Of a stretch of 64,000 nt of DNA, positions 25,905 through 37,759 are shown piece by piece. Under the pieces are notes generated by a model, which worked only from the letters and a program-made list of their open reading frames with translations, did not search any database and was not told the DNA's origin. The DNA is from Gemmatimonadota bacterium. GTDB lineage: Bacteria; Gemmatimonadota; Gemmatimonadetes; Longimicrobiales; Gaopeijiaceae. The DNA lies in contig JACZXQ010000007.1 in the NCBI GenBank assembly GCA_022571515.1, positions 62,001 through 126,000 on the forward strand. The letters run 5' to 3'. The first letter of the stretch is position 1, and the number at the start of each line of letters is the position of its first letter. A program made the position numbers and the translations under genes.

Positions 25905-26960
25905 ATGGAGATATTCGAGGAGTTAGCCAAGAGGGGACACGAGCAACTTGTGTTTTGGAGTGAGCCCACGATCGGGTACAAGGGGATCATCGCGATCCAC
26001 GACACGACGTTGGGACCCGCTCTCGGTGGTACCCGGTTCTGGGATTACCCCTGTGACCAGGAAGCCGTGACCGACGTGCTGCGGCTCTCTCGTGGCATGA
26101 CGTACAAGGCCTCCGTGGCCGGCCTCAACCTGGGCGGCGGGAAGTCGGTCATCATCGGCGACAACCGAACGATACATCGCGAGATGATCTTCCGCGCTCA
26201 CGGACGGGCCGTCGAATCCCTCAAAGGCCGCTACATCACGGCTGAAGACGTGGGGACATCGGTCGATGACATGGAGTTCGTGCGCATGGAGACGGACTCG
26301 GTTGCCGGGGTGCGTGGGCGTTCGGGCGATCCTTCGCCCATTACCGCCTACGGGGTCTACCGTGGTATCAAGGCCAGCGCCAAGTACCGGTACGGAAGCG
26401 ATGATTTGGCCGACAAGCATCTCGCGGTCCAAGGCCTCGGGCACGTGGGCTATCACGTGTGCAGGTATCTGTCTGAAGACGGAGCCCGCCTGACCGTGAC
26501 GGACATCGACGCCGCGCGGGTGCAGGCGGTAGTGGACGAGTTCGGCGCTACGGCGGTGAAGCCCGACGACATCTACGCCGTCGACGCGGACATCTTCACA
26601 CCGTGTGCGCTAGGGGCTGTCGTGAACGACGATACGCTCGAGGTCCTGAAGGTGGACATCGTTGCCGGTGCGGCGAACAACGTGCTCGGGCGCGCCGAAC
26701 ATGGCGCTAAGCTCCACGAGCGCGATGTACTCTACGCTCCCGACTACGTCATCAACGCTGGTGGGCTCTGCAACGTCTATGGTGAGATCCACGGGTGGAC
26801 TGCCGAGCAGAGCAAGCAGAAGGCGGGTGAGATCTTCAACACCCTCCTGCGCATCTTCGCACGGGCTGCCGATGACGGCATCCCCACGAGCCAGGCCGCG
26901 GACAGGGTTGCACAGCAGCGGATCATGGAGGCCAGGAATCTCAAACGTAGCCACGTTTAG
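25905..26960 (+). CDS. Leucine dehydrogenase (Glu/Leu/Phe/Val dehydrogenase family)
   Basis: The 351-aa enzyme should oxidatively deaminate leucine, valine or isoleucine with NAD. K68 in GMTYKAS and K80 in LNLGGGKSV fall at the same residue numbers as the substrate-binding and catalytic lysines of Bacillus leucine dehydrogenase. The NAD-binding loop is VQGLGHVGYHV. AANNVL and DYVINAGG are further family marks. The length fits leucine rather than glutamate dehydrogenase. It follows the acyl-CoA dehydrogenase by 27 bases, consistent with a branched-chain degradation unit. Confidence 0.9.
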   Translation: MEIFEELAKRGHEQLVFWSEPTIGYKGIIAIHDTTLGPALGGTRFWDYPCDQEAVTDVLRLSRGMTYKASVAGLNLGGGKSVIIGDNRTIHREMIFRAHGRAVESLKGRYITAEDVGTSVDDMEFVRMETDSVAGVRGRSGDPSPITAYGVYRGIKASAKYRYGSDDLADKHLAVQGLGHVGYHVCRYLSEDGARLTVTDIDAARVQAVVDEFGATAVKPDDIYAVDADIFTPCALGAVVNDDTLEVLKVDIVAGAANNVLGRAEHGAKLHERDVLYAPDYVINAGGLCNVYGEIHGWTAEQSKQKAGEIFNTLLRIFARAADDGIPTSQAADRVAQQRIMEARNLKRSHV

Positions 26961-27017
26961 CGCGTCGCCGATCGAGCCTACTCTCGTGGCCACCCGTCAA
27001 TCTGGCTGGCAAAGCAC

Positions 27018-28277
27018 ATGGACCATCTGAAAGCAACGGATCCCGCCGTCTACGAGAGCATCCGGGCGGAGGCGAACCGGCAGGCGACGCAGCTCGAGTT
27101 GATCGCGTCGGAGAACTTCGTCTCGCGAGCGGTGCTCGAGGCGATGGGTACGGTGCTGACCAACAAGTACGCGGAAGGCCTCCCGGGGAAGCGGTACTAC
27201 GGCGGCTGTGAGCACGTCGACGCGATCGAAGAGAAGGCTCTGTCGCGCGCCAAGGAGATCTTCGGCGCGGATCACGCGAACGTCCAAGCCCATTCCGGGG
27301 CACAGGCCAACATGGCGGCCTATTTGGCCCTGCTCGATCCCGGCGACCGGATTCTCGGCATGGACCTCAGTCATGGCGGGCACCTGACGCACGGAGCGAG
27401 GGTCAATTTCAGCGGGCGACTCTTCGAGGCGGAAACGTACGGTGTCCGGGAATCCGACGGCCGCATCGACTACGATGCGGTGCGTGAGCAGGCGAAGAAG
27501 AGCCGACCGCGCATGATCATCGCGGGCGCGAGCGCCTATCCGCGTATCCTGGATTTCGAGACGTTCGCCGAAATCGCGACCGAGGTGGAGGCCTTCTTCA
27601 TCGTAGACATGGCCCATATCGCTGGACTGGTCGCCGCCGGGGTGCACCCGACACCCGTGCCGGTGGCCGACATCGTTACGTCTACGACCCACAAGACGCT
27701 ACGCGGCCCCCGCGGCGGACTGATCCTGTGCAAGGACGAGCACGCCAATGCGGTGGACAAGTCGGTGTTTCCAGGCATTCAGGGTGGGCCGTTGATGCAC
27801 CTGATCGCTGCCAAAGCCGTCGCCTTCAAGGAAGCCCAGCAGCCTGACTTCAAGGGCTATCAGCGCCGCATCGTGGCGAACGCGCGGGCGCTCGCGAAAG
27901 GCCTCATGGAACAGGCCTTCCACTTGGTGAGTGGCGGAACGGACAACCACCTCGTGCTGGTCGATCTTCGTCCCAGCCACCCGGATCTCACGGGCAAGGA
28001 TGCCGCGGAGGTGCTCGAGCGGGCGGGGATGACGCTGAACAAGAACACGGTGCCAGGGGAGACGCGGTCTCCGTTCGTTACGTCGGGATTGCGTATCGGT
28101 ACACCCGCGTTGACCACGCGCGGCATGGGCGAGGAGGAGATGGGTCGAATTGCGAGTTGGATCGGCGAAGTTCTTTCGGATCCGGCTGCCGAAGACGTGA
28201 TCGCCAGAATTTCCGAAGAGGTGCGCATCCTTTGTCAGGCGTACCCCATTTACGCCGACCTGGCGACTCTTGGCTGA
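27018..28277 (+). CDS. glyA: Serine hydroxymethyltransferase
   Basis: GlyA interconverts serine and glycine, charging tetrahydrofolate with a one-carbon unit. The 419-aa product has [41 protein letters not shown] and [15 protein letters not shown]226 is the pyridoxal phosphate lysine. The C-terminal [17 protein letters not shown] is also present. No clear ribosome binding site precedes the ATG. Length and motifs are canonical throughout. Confidence 0.97.
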   Translation: MDHLKATDPAVYESIRAEANRQATQLELIASENFVSRAVLEAMGTVLTNKYAEGLPGKRYYGGCEHVDAIEEKALSRAKEIFGADHANVQAHSGAQANMAAYLALLDPGDRILGMDLSHGGHLTHGARVNFSGRLFEAETYGVRESDGRIDYDAVREQAKKSRPRMIIAGASAYPRILDFETFAEIATEVEAFFIVDMAHIAGLVAAGVHPTPVPVADIVTSTTHKTLRGPRGGLILCKDEHANAVDKSVFPGIQGGPLMHLIAAKAVAFKEAQQPDFKGYQRRIVANARALAKGLMEQAFHLVSGGTDNHLVLVDLRPSHPDLTGKDAAEVLERAGMTLNKNTVPGETRSPFVTSGLRIGTPALTTRGMGEEEMGRIASWIGEVLSDPAAEDVIARISEEVRILCQAYPIYADLATLG

Positions 28278-28356
28278 GCGGGCGTGACGGAGGTTGCGGA
28301 CGACCGGGTGCGAGCAGGCACTAGCGCCGAGGCCCCAGGATCGCAAGATTGGCGTT

Positions 28357-28737
28357 ATGACTGAGCTTCAGTTCGCTGAGGAGGTTCTCGGTAGGCTACG
28401 GGAAAAGCACCCGCGCTTCCACGGAAAAGCCTATCTGTTTCTCCTATCGGCCCTTCATCGGGTGATCGACGGCCTGGACGAGCCACGGCACATCTCGGGG
28501 CAGGAATTGGCGGCGGGAGTACGTGGTTTGGCATTGGATCGGTATGGGCCGATGGCTCGCACGGTGCTGGAGCATTGGGGAATCCACACCACCGAAGATA
28601 TAGGTGACATCGTCTTCGCGATGGTGGAGTTCGGAATCCTCACGAAGCAGGACGAAGACCGGCGCGAGGACTTCAGGGATGTCTTCGACTTCACCGAGGC
28701 TTTCGAGCAGGAATATCCCTGGGCAGCTGGTATTTGA
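28357..28737 (+). CDS. Minf_1886-like conserved hypothetical protein
   Basis: This 126-aa protein resembles the small conserved Minf_1886-type family known from Verrucomicrobia, Planctomycetes and related lineages; its function is unknown. Recognisable features are RKHPRF-like EKHPRFHGKAYLFLLSALH, GLALDRYGPMARTVLEHWGI and a TEDIGDIVFAMVEFGIL segment. The C-terminus is acidic (QDEDRREDFRDVFDF). It is predicted soluble and helical. I used the ATG at 28357, where the conserved region begins. A short zinc-ribbon protein follows 55 bases later. Confidence 0.7.
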   Translation: MTELQFAEEVLGRLREKHPRFHGKAYLFLLSALHRVIDGLDEPRHISGQELAAGVRGLALDRYGPMARTVLEHWGIHTTEDIGDIVFAMVEFGILTKQDEDRREDFRDVFDFTEAFEQEYPWAAGI

Positions 28738-28792
28738 CCGAAGCTACGGTCACGGGTTCACACACAATTGACGCCTCGGGGAGGGGTTGAAG

Positions 28793-28990
28793 ATGGCGGA
28801 CGACCAAGCGTTTCCTAAATGTCTTAAGTGCGAGAGCGGGATTCTGATTCCCCTCTCGGACTATGGGCGTGAGGGAGCGACCATCATGTACAAGGCGTGG
28901 GTGTGCTCAAACCCTGAGTGCGGGTACAACATCCGGATCGACAATGGGGAGATCAGCTTCGGTCGTTCGATCACTCACAGCTTCAAATAG
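28793..28990 (+). CDS. Small zinc-ribbon-like protein
   Basis: The product is 65 aa and has two cysteine knuckles, C-L-K-C near residue 10 and C-S-N-P-E-C near residue 40. This fits a single zinc ribbon. The segment between reads GILIPLSDYGREGATIMYKAWV. GAGGGG lies upstream of the ATG, supporting translation; a TTG six bases earlier is an alternative. No function can be assigned. Its place after the Minf_1886-like gene may mark a conserved pair. Confidence 0.65.
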   Translation: MADDQAFPKCLKCESGILIPLSDYGREGATIMYKAWVCSNPECGYNIRIDNGEISFGRSITHSFK

Positions 28991-29134
28991 GTGCTCCCCC
29001 GCCGCCCGGCGCACGTGCCGCGTCGGCCGGCATCTTCACGGGCGCTTGGTCGCCATGCCTTCTCATATTTGCCAGTCGGGCCGAGTCGACGCCGGAGTGC
29101 ACGGTCGTTGAGCGCGACGTCTGGATCTGCACAG

Positions 29135-30697
29135 GTGCGCCCATTCGGCCGCGCGTTGGTTCACGCACCCACGGGTGACGAGGCCGCCACATTCGATCGG
29201 CGGGCCATCGACCAACTGGGCGTGCCACAAACGACCCTCATGGAAAATGCTGGGCGGGCCGCCGCCCAGGTGTTGGACCGGCTCTTTCCAGAAGGGTCGG
29301 TCATTGCGGTCGTGGGCGCCGGCAACAACGGGGGAGACGGCCTGGTGTTGCTACGGACGTTGGCTTCGTGGGGCCGTTCCGTATCGGCCGTGACCGTCGC
29401 GGGTCGAGTGGACGAAGCATTGCTGCATGGGTGGGATATTCCAGTGGTCGAAGGGTCCTCCTTTGCGCAGGATGCCGACTGGGACGGCGCACTGGCCCAG
29501 GGTGCGGTGCTGGTGGACGCGATCCTTGGTACTGGGATCCGGGGTGCACCCCGCGAACTCCAGGCGCAGGCCATACGTGCGCTCAACCGCGCGGGACGAC
29601 CCGTCATGGCGATGGATCTTCCATCGGGGACCGACTCCGAATCCGGTGCGGTCGAGGGCGACGCCGTACGCGCGGATGTGACCGTGGCGTTCGGCTGGCC
29701 CAAACTGGGTACGCTCTTCCAGCCCGCTCGCTCACATGCGGGAAGGCTCGTCGCGGTCGAGATCTCCTTTCCGCCTACGACGCTCGGTGCGTTCGGCGCG
29801 AGTCTGGCGACCCCGGCCTGGGCTTCGGAACACAGACCCCGTAGGGTGCCCGACGCGCACAAGAACGCCGTGGGCTCCCTGCTGTTGGTCGCGGGACGCT
29901 CCGGAATGGCCGGGGCCGCTGTGATGGCTGCTCGGGCGGCCCTTCGCACCGGCGTGGGCCTGCTTCGCGTGGCGTCGCCGCCCGAGAACCGCGAGGTGAT
30001 CCAGGGCACGGTGCCGGAAGCCATCTACGTGGACACCACGGACCCGGAGGCATTGCTGGACGCACAAGAGAGATCCACCGCTGTTGCCGCTGGACCGGGT
30101 ATCGGCACCGACCAGGTGGCCGCGGAGATGCTGACGCGTGTGCTGGCAGCAGATTCCAAGATCCCGCTCCTGCTCGACGCCGACGCCCTCACGATGGCCG
30201 GCGCCGGTGCCATTCCCGCGTTGGCCGAGCTGGCGGATGGGCGCCCGGTGCTGGTCACGCCGCACGCTGGTGAGATGTCGCGGATTGCCGAGGCCACCGT
30301 GGAGGAGATCTCGGCCGGCCGCGCCCAGGTGGCCAGGCGTGCCGCGCATTCACTTGGGGTTACTGTGCTTCTCAAGGGACTGCCCTCGGTTGTGGCTAGT
30401 CCAGACGGGTCGCTCATCGTGGACACGGTTGGCACATCTGACCTGGCCACCGGTGGCATGGGTGATGTCTTGGCGGGTGTAGCGGGTGCTTTTCTCGCTC
30501 AGGGAGTCGACCCCGCAGTGGCGGGAGCGCTCGGCCTCGTGACCTCGGGCAGGGCGGCCGCGCGAGCGGCCAAGGGCGCGTCACTCCTCCCGGAGGACGT
30601 GATCGGGGGGCTCCCGCACGCGATGATGGAATCCGGGGAGGGTGTTACAGACCTGGACCTGGCCTTCGTCGTGTTCGACCAGGAGCCCTCCCGTTAG
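29135..30697 (+). CDS. nnr: Bifunctional NAD(P)H-hydrate epimerase / ADP-dependent NAD(P)H-hydrate dehydratase
   Basis: Nnr repairs hydrated NADH and NADPH. The N-terminal half is the YjeF_N epimerase, with TLMENAGRAAAQVL, GAGNNGGDGLVLLR and MDLPSGTDSESGAV. The C-terminal half is the ribokinase-like dehydratase, with KNAVGSLLLVAGRSGMAGAAV, LLLDADALTM, VLVTPHAGEMSR and TSDLATGGMGDVLAGVAGAFL. About 520 aa is normal for the fusion. The start is uncertain: GTG 29135 is used, a TTG at 29155 is nearer the domain edge, and neither has a good ribosome binding site. The 144 bases before it hold no gene I can support. Confidence 0.92.
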   Translation: MRPFGRALVHAPTGDEAATFDRRAIDQLGVPQTTLMENAGRAAAQVLDRLFPEGSVIAVVGAGNNGGDGLVLLRTLASWGRSVSAVTVAGRVDEALLHGWDIPVVEGSSFAQDADWDGALAQGAVLVDAILGTGIRGAPRELQAQAIRALNRAGRPVMAMDLPSGTDSESGAVEGDAVRADVTVAFGWPKLGTLFQPARSHAGRLVAVEISFPPTTLGAFGASLATPAWASEHRPRRVPDAHKNAVGSLLLVAGRSGMAGAAVMAARAALRTGVGLLRVASPPENREVIQGTVPEAIYVDTTDPEALLDAQERSTAVAAGPGIGTDQVAAEMLTRVLAADSKIPLLLDADALTMAGAGAIPALAELADGRPVLVTPHAGEMSRIAEATVEEISAGRAQVARRAAHSLGVTVLLKGLPSVVASPDGSLIVDTVGTSDLATGGMGDVLAGVAGAFLAQGVDPAVAGALGLVTSGRAAARAAKGASLLPEDVIGGLPHAMMESGEGVTDLDLAFVVFDQEPSR

Positions 30698-30701
30698 CGT
30701 G

Positions 30702-31703
30702 ATGACGCCACGGGATCCCCGACGCTCCACCATCCGGCTTGGGCCGGGACCGGAGTTCGACCTCATTCGGAGCTTGCTCGAGGATGCTCCGGAAGCCATC
30801 GAGGGAGTGTCTGTGGGGCCGGGCGACGATGCCGCGGTGTTGGAGGTGGAAGGCTCTGTTGTGCTGAGCTCGGATCTGGCCATCGAGGGCGTGCATTTTC
30901 GGCGCGAGTGGCTGACGCTTCCGGAGATCGGCTACCGGGCCGTGGCCGCCGCCATGAGCGACCTGGCCGCCATGGCCGCCCGGCCCGTAGGCGTCTTGGT
31001 CTCGCTCGCCCTTCCCGGGGCTGAGGCTGCCGAGTCCGGACCTGCTATCCAGGAGGGCATTCGCGAGGCATGCGGGCTCTGCGGCGCTGCCTTGCTCGGC
31101 GGGGATGTGACGGCCTCCCCCGGACCGTTGGTCTTGGACATCATGGTCGTGGGAAGTGTGGAGCGACCCATCACCCGGTGCGGCGCACGGCCTGGAGACG
31201 AGCTCTGGGTGACCGGCGTCCTGGGTGGGGCAGCAGGCGCTGTCACCACTTGGAAGGCAGGCGGGGACCCCGGTCCGGCGCTGCGGTCCGCTTACGCCTG
31301 CCCCGTGTCCCGCATCGCGGAGGCCCGCTGGCTCGCGGATGAGGCCGACGTGACCGCCATGATCGACCTTTCCGACGGTTTGGCGGGTGACGCCGGGCAT
31401 ATGGCCGCGGCGTCGGGTGTCGGGATGGTCATCGAAGAGACTCTGATTCCCAGGCACGCCGGCCTGACGAGTGACCTCGCCATGACGCTGGCTCTCACGG
31501 GTGGGGAGGACTACGAGTTGTGCGTAAGCGTGCCGGGCGGGCGGCTGGGGCCCTTTGCCGGCGACTTCGAGGACCGCTTCGGCGTTCGACTCACGCGCGT
31601 CGGGCACGTGGTACGGGGCGATGGCGTGTCGCTGCTGCGCCCGGGGTCCACGTCCCCGGAGCCGCTGGACGGCTCCGGCTTCAACCACTTCGAGGTTCGC
31701 TAG
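30702..31703 (+). CDS. thiL: Thiamine-phosphate kinase
   Basis: ThiL makes thiamine diphosphate from thiamine monophosphate and ATP. The 333-aa product shows GPGDDAAVLEV, SSDLAIEGVHFRREW, AAAMSDLAAMAARPVGVLVSLALP, GLCGAALLGGDVTASPG, AMIDLSDGLAGDAGHMA and LTGGEDYELC. These are the Asp-rich metal- and substrate-binding motifs of the AIR synthase-like fold. It starts four bases after the nnr stop. A GTG one codon earlier is possible. Confidence 0.94.
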   Translation: MTPRDPRRSTIRLGPGPEFDLIRSLLEDAPEAIEGVSVGPGDDAAVLEVEGSVVLSSDLAIEGVHFRREWLTLPEIGYRAVAAAMSDLAAMAARPVGVLVSLALPGAEAAESGPAIQEGIREACGLCGAALLGGDVTASPGPLVLDIMVVGSVERPITRCGARPGDELWVTGVLGGAAGAVTTWKAGGDPGPALRSAYACPVSRIAEARWLADEADVTAMIDLSDGLAGDAGHMAAASGVGMVIEETLIPRHAGLTSDLAMTLALTGGEDYELCVSVPGGRLGPFAGDFEDRFGVRLTRVGHVVRGDGVSLLRPGSTSPEPLDGSGFNHFEVR

Positions 31704-31704
31704 C

Positions 31705-34093
<2,389 letters not shown>

Positions 34094-34108
34094 GGCCGAC
34101 CAGTACGC

Positions 34109-35056
34109 CTACTCTTTTTCCGACTCCTCGGATTTCCGATCCGCGCCGGCCGGGACCGCCGACTTCTCTCGCTCCCCACCCTGACCGCTGCCAATCCCCA
34201 GAGCCGTCTTGGCTGCCTCGGCGAGTGCCTGTGGGCCCGCGCCGTCGGGCAGGGCCAGCGGTGTACCGTCTTCGGTTGGGGCCGCCACGACCCCTACCGC
34301 CTTCGCCACGGCGCTGGTGTAGGCGGGAAAGAGTTCCATGGGAATCGGGAAGATCGTGGTCGAGTTGTTTTCGGCCGCGATCTCGACCGCCGTCTGCAGA
34401 TAGCGGAGCTGAAGTGACGCCGGGTTCTCCGACATGATGCGGGCAGCCTCGGAGAGTTTCCGAGACGCCTGGAGCTCGCCCTCGGCTGCGATGACCTTGC
34501 CGCGCCGTTCGCGCTCGGCTTCCGCTTGCCTCGCCATGGCTCGCCTCATCTCGTGCGGCAGATCGATGTCCTTGACCTCGACGCCCGTGACCTCGATCCC
34601 CCAAGGATCCGTGCCCTGGTCGATGATCTCGCGGACGTGCTCGTTGATCTGGTCGCGCTCCGCCAGGAGCTCGTCCAACTCGGACTGCCCGATGACACTT
34701 CTGAGCGTGGTTTGCGCCAACTGGCTGGTCGCGTAGTAGTAGTCCTCGATCTCTATGACGGCTCGGGAGGGATCGGCGACGCGGAAGTAGACCACCGCGT
34801 TCACCTTCACGCTGACGTTGTCCTTGGTGATCGTATCCTGGGGTGTGATGTCGAGCGCCACGATGCGCAGGTCCATCCTACGCATACGCTCTATGCCGAA
34901 GGGCACGAGGAAGATCAACCCCGGACCCTTGGCCCGGGTCAATCTTCCGAGCCTGAAGATTACGCCGCGTTCGTACTCGTACAGGATTCGAAGGCTGGAG
35001 AGGATGGCCGCACCGAGGACGAGGCCAACCGGGATGAGGATGGGGGCCAACTCCAT
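34109..35056 (-). CDS. Slipin/stomatin-like SPFH domain protein
   Basis: This 315-aa membrane protein has one N-terminal hydrophobic helix ([20 protein letters not shown]) and an SPFH/band 7 domain. Typical segments are [49 protein letters not shown] and [20 protein letters not shown] charged coiled coil ([20 protein letters not shown]) and a Glu/Lys-rich tail end it. The ATG at 35056 has GGAG upstream in its own direction, so I prefer it to more distal starts. Slipins oligomerise in membrane microdomains and usually pair with an NfeD protein, which is not adjacent here. It is divergent from the tRNA. Confidence 0.9.
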   Translation of the reverse strand: MELAPILIPVGLVLGAAILSSLRILYEYERGVIFRLGRLTRAKGPGLIFLVPFGIERMRRMDLRIVALDITPQDTITKDNVSVKVNAVVYFRVADPSRAVIEIEDYYYATSQLAQTTLRSVIGQSELDELLAERDQINEHVREIIDQGTDPWGIEVTGVEVKDIDLPHEMRRAMARQAEAERERRGKVIAAEGELQASRKLSEAARIMSENPASLQLRYLQTAVEIAAENNSTTIFPIPMELFPAYTSAVAKAVGVVAAPTEDGTPLALPDGAGPQALAEAAKTALGIGSGQGGEREKSAVPAGADRKSEESEKE

Positions 35057-35162
35057 GAGATCACTCCGTGCCGGGGTGAGCATGTTCGCTCTGTCTGCAT
35101 ACCCTCTGAGAAGAGTACGGTGCCCGGGATGGGAGCCTTCAAGGCCGATAGCGTGACTCACC

Positions 35163-35190
35163 TTGACACCTGCGGCGGCCCAAATGACCT
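35163..35190 (+). promoter_or_regulatory. Possible promoter of the CAU tRNA
   Basis: A perfect -35 box TTGACA (35163-35168) lies 39 bases before the mature tRNA. The best -10 candidate at correct spacing (TGACCT, 35185-35190) is poor. The position still fits initiation shortly before the tRNA. Confidence 0.35.
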
Positions 35191-35207
35191 TTCCAGGCGC
35201 CCGAAAG

Positions 35208-35281
35208 GCCGGAGTAGCTCAGGTGGTTAGAGCAGCGGGATCATAATCCGCGTGTCGGGGGTTCGAGTCCCTCCTCCGGCA
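35208..35281 (+). tRNA. tRNA-Met (CAU), elongator type likely
   Basis: The sequence folds into a complete cloverleaf. The acceptor is GCCGGAG/CTCCGGC, the D-arm GCTC/GAGC, the anticodon stem GCGGG/TCCGC with loop ATCATAA, and the T-arm GGGGG/CCCTC with TTCGAGT. The anticodon is CAU. The first acceptor pair is intact (G1-C72) and the anticodon stem lacks three clean G-C pairs, so it is not the initiator. A lysidine-modified tRNA-Ile2 is possible and cannot be told apart by eye. CCA is not encoded. The plus strand beyond it starts a probable accessory block. Confidence 0.9.
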
Positions 35282-35328
35282 TTCAGCAAACACGAGGGGT
35301 GAAGGCTGTCCCATCGCAGCGTTTCTTA

Positions 35329-35361
35329 TATACGTATAAACCATTTCACTTTATACGTATT
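35329..35361 (+). promoter_or_regulatory. Double TATACGTATA palindrome, probable operator
   Basis: An AT-rich element stands out in GC-rich DNA. TATACGTATA (35329-35338) is a perfect 10-bp palindrome. TATACGTATT (35352-35361) repeats it 23 bases later with one mismatch. Together ATACGTATAAA (35330-35340) and TTTATACGTAT (35350-35360) form a perfect 11-bp inverted repeat with a 9-base spacer. It sits about 95-125 bases before the DUF5916 gene. A dimeric repressor binding two sites is the simplest reading. Confidence 0.55.
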
Positions 35362-35455
35362 GCTGCTTCGGGACACGGCTCACCGCAGGTCGGTCCTCAC
35401 TTGAAGGTGTTCGGGGAGGGACGTCGTTGATCGGTGATACAAGGGAGGCGATGAC

Positions 35456-37702
35456 GTGAGGGCGGGCACCCTGGTGCTGACGCTGTCCGCCCTCCTCTCC
35501 ATGGCCCCGGATGCCGCGGCCCAGCAAGTCGGCCCCGAGCGCACCGCCCCTGACCTCGCGCGGGGCTCTTATGACGATCCGGAGGCGTATCCCCGCCCCG
35601 TGGGGAACGCCTTTCGGGCCGCGGTCGCCCCGCAGGTGGATGGGCGTCTGGACGATGCGGTCTGGCAGAGCGCCGAAGTGCTCACCGACTTCATCCAGTC
35701 ACAGCCCAACGCAGGAGCCCTGGCAACGGAGCGGACGGAAGTCCGCATCCTGTACACCGATGAGGCGATCTACATCGGCGCGATGAACTACGACTCCCAG
35801 GCTGGCAGCTACGTGGTTCAAAGCTTGGAACGGGATTTTCCGTCGCTCTCCACCCGGGATGCGGACATCTTCGGGGTCACGTTGGACACGTTTCTCGACC
35901 GGCGGGACTCGTTCATCTTCCTCATCAACCCGTACGGCGCCTACCGGGACGGGCAGACGTTCAATGACAGCCGGAACACCGACTTCGGCTTTGATATCCC
36001 TATTCAGGTCGAGACGGCCCGTCTCGAGGAAGGCTGGAGTGTGGAGCTCCGCATTCCCTGGGCGGGGCTTCGGTACGACGGTGCTCGGGTGGAGCAGGTC
36101 TTCGGACTGAACTTGCTCCGACGCGTGCGCCGGGTGAACGAGGACTCGTACTGGGCGCCCTTGGAGCGCCGGGATCCGGTTCACCGCATGTCCAAGGCCG
36201 GAACTCTGAACGGCATACGGGGAATCCCCGGCTCCAGCAACCTCAGCCTGAAGCCCTATGCCCTGGCCGCTGATCAGGCCGGGAGCACGCTGGACGTCTC
36301 GGCGGAGGGCGCGCGGGCTGATTTCGGCGGCGAGTTGAAGTATGGCGTGACGCCCGGCCTCACGTTGGATCTGACGTACAACACCGACTTCTCTCAGGTC
36401 GAGGTGGACCAGGAGCGCGTGAACCTCACGCGTTTCCCGCTCTTCTTTCCGGAACAGCGGGACTTCTTCGTGGAGAACTCGGGCTCCTTCGCCTTCGGTG
36501 ACCAGACCGAGCGGAACTATCGCGCCGGCGCGTCGCTGCGCGACTTCACGCTCTTCCACTCCCGTCGGATCGGCCTCCTCGATGGTCGGCCGGTGCCCAT
36601 CATCGCGGGGGGCCGGCTGAGCGGGCGAATGGCGGGGTTCGACGTGGGGGTGTTGGACATGCGCACCGAGGGGGCGGGGGAGATGCCGGGTGAGAACTTC
36701 GCGGTGCTGCGCATGAAGCGTGAGGTGGCTCCGGGTTCCGACGTGGGCGCCATGTTCATCGAGCGCTCTCCCGTGGACCAGCCCGGAGCGGAGGCGAGCC
36801 GAAGCTACGGCCTGGACGCCAATGTCCGTCTCTTCGGCGGACTCATCGTGAGTTCCTACCTGGCGCGCACGGAGACGCCGGCCGCGGAGGGGGACCAGAC
36901 GGCGGCGCGCTTCGGCGCGGCCTGGCGTGATCGTACTTGGAACCTGGCGGCACTCTATCGCCGTATCGGAGATGATTTTCGACCCGAGATGGGCTTCGTG
37001 CGCAGGCGGGACATCAAGCATATCTACGCCACGGTCGGGACACACCGCCGGCCGGGCGTCTCCTGGATCCAGGAAGTGGCCCCGTATGTCGAAATGCATC
37101 GCTTCAACAACCTGCGTGACACCCTGGTCACCCGAGAGATCCAGGGCGGTGTGCGCGTCGACCTGTCATCGGGTGCCAGCCTCAATGCCTCGGTGGCCCG
37201 GCGGTACGAGTTGGTCGAGACCCCCTTCACGGTCAGCGCCGGCACGATCCCCGAGGGGGGCTATGACTTCAACGAGGCATCGGTGTCGTTCCAGTCGTCC
37301 GCGGGGCGGCCCTTTTCGGCAAACGTCCGCATCAGTGGAGGTGGCTTCTACAGCGGCGACCGCCGATCCGTGGGCGGCCGACTGCGCTGGCTGGTGAGCC
37401 ATCAGCTGGCCGTGAACGCGTCCGCGGACTTCAACCGGATCGATCTGCCGGAGGGTTCGTTCACGTCGGCCGTGTACTCCGGCCGCGTGAAATACGGGTT
37501 CAACACCCGCGTCTTCCTGGCACTGAACGTTCAGTACAACGACGACCTCGATCAGCTCGTCACGTACGGCCGCCTCAACTTCATCCATGGGCCACTCTCT
37601 GACCTGTTCCTCGTCCTCAGCGAGAGACGACATCTCGGAGGGGGTGGGGGTGTGCTCGAGCGGGCATTCACGATCAAGGCGACGAAGCTGCTGACCTTCT
37701 AA
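35456..37702 (+). CDS. DUF5916 domain-containing outer-membrane protein with CBM9-like domain
   Basis: The 748-aa protein has a signal peptide (cleavage near residue 22, PDAAA-QQ). A carbohydrate-binding family 9-like domain follows (about 50-240, PQVDGRLDDAVWQSAE to FGLNLLRRVRRVNEDSYW). The large C-terminal region is of DUF5916 type, rich in alternating aromatic/polar beta strands, with LTRFPLFFPEQRDFFVENSG typical. It is probably an outer-membrane beta-barrel; its function is unknown. The start is GTG with GGGAGG seven bases upstream. It follows the double palindrome, which may control it, and precedes a TonB-dependent receptor. Confidence 0.82.
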   Translation: MRAGTLVLTLSALLSMAPDAAAQQVGPERTAPDLARGSYDDPEAYPRPVGNAFRAAVAPQVDGRLDDAVWQSAEVLTDFIQSQPNAGALATERTEVRILYTDEAIYIGAMNYDSQAGSYVVQSLERDFPSLSTRDADIFGVTLDTFLDRRDSFIFLINPYGAYRDGQTFNDSRNTDFGFDIPIQVETARLEEGWSVELRIPWAGLRYDGARVEQVFGLNLLRRVRRVNEDSYWAPLERRDPVHRMSKAGTLNGIRGIPGSSNLSLKPYALAADQAGSTLDVSAEGARADFGGELKYGVTPGLTLDLTYNTDFSQVEVDQERVNLTRFPLFFPEQRDFFVENSGSFAFGDQTERNYRAGASLRDFTLFHSRRIGLLDGRPVPIIAGGRLSGRMAGFDVGVLDMRTEGAGEMPGENFAVLRMKREVAPGSDVGAMFIERSPVDQPGAEASRSYGLDANVRLFGGLIVSSYLARTETPAAEGDQTAARFGAAWRDRTWNLAALYRRIGDDFRPEMGFVRRRDIKHIYATVGTHRRPGVSWIQEVAPYVEMHRFNNLRDTLVTREIQGGVRVDLSSGASLNASVARRYELVETPFTVSAGTIPEGGYDFNEASVSFQSSAGRPFSANVRISGGGFYSGDRRSVGGRLRWLVSHQLAVNASADFNRIDLPEGSFTSAVYSGRVKYGFNTRVFLALNVQYNDDLDQLVTYGRLNFIHGPLSDLFLVLSERRHLGGGGGVLERAFTIKATKLLTF

Positions 37703-37759
37703 CGAATCGGGCCTTCGGGGCATCGACCTTGTCACCACACTAGACTGGGATGGGGGAGA

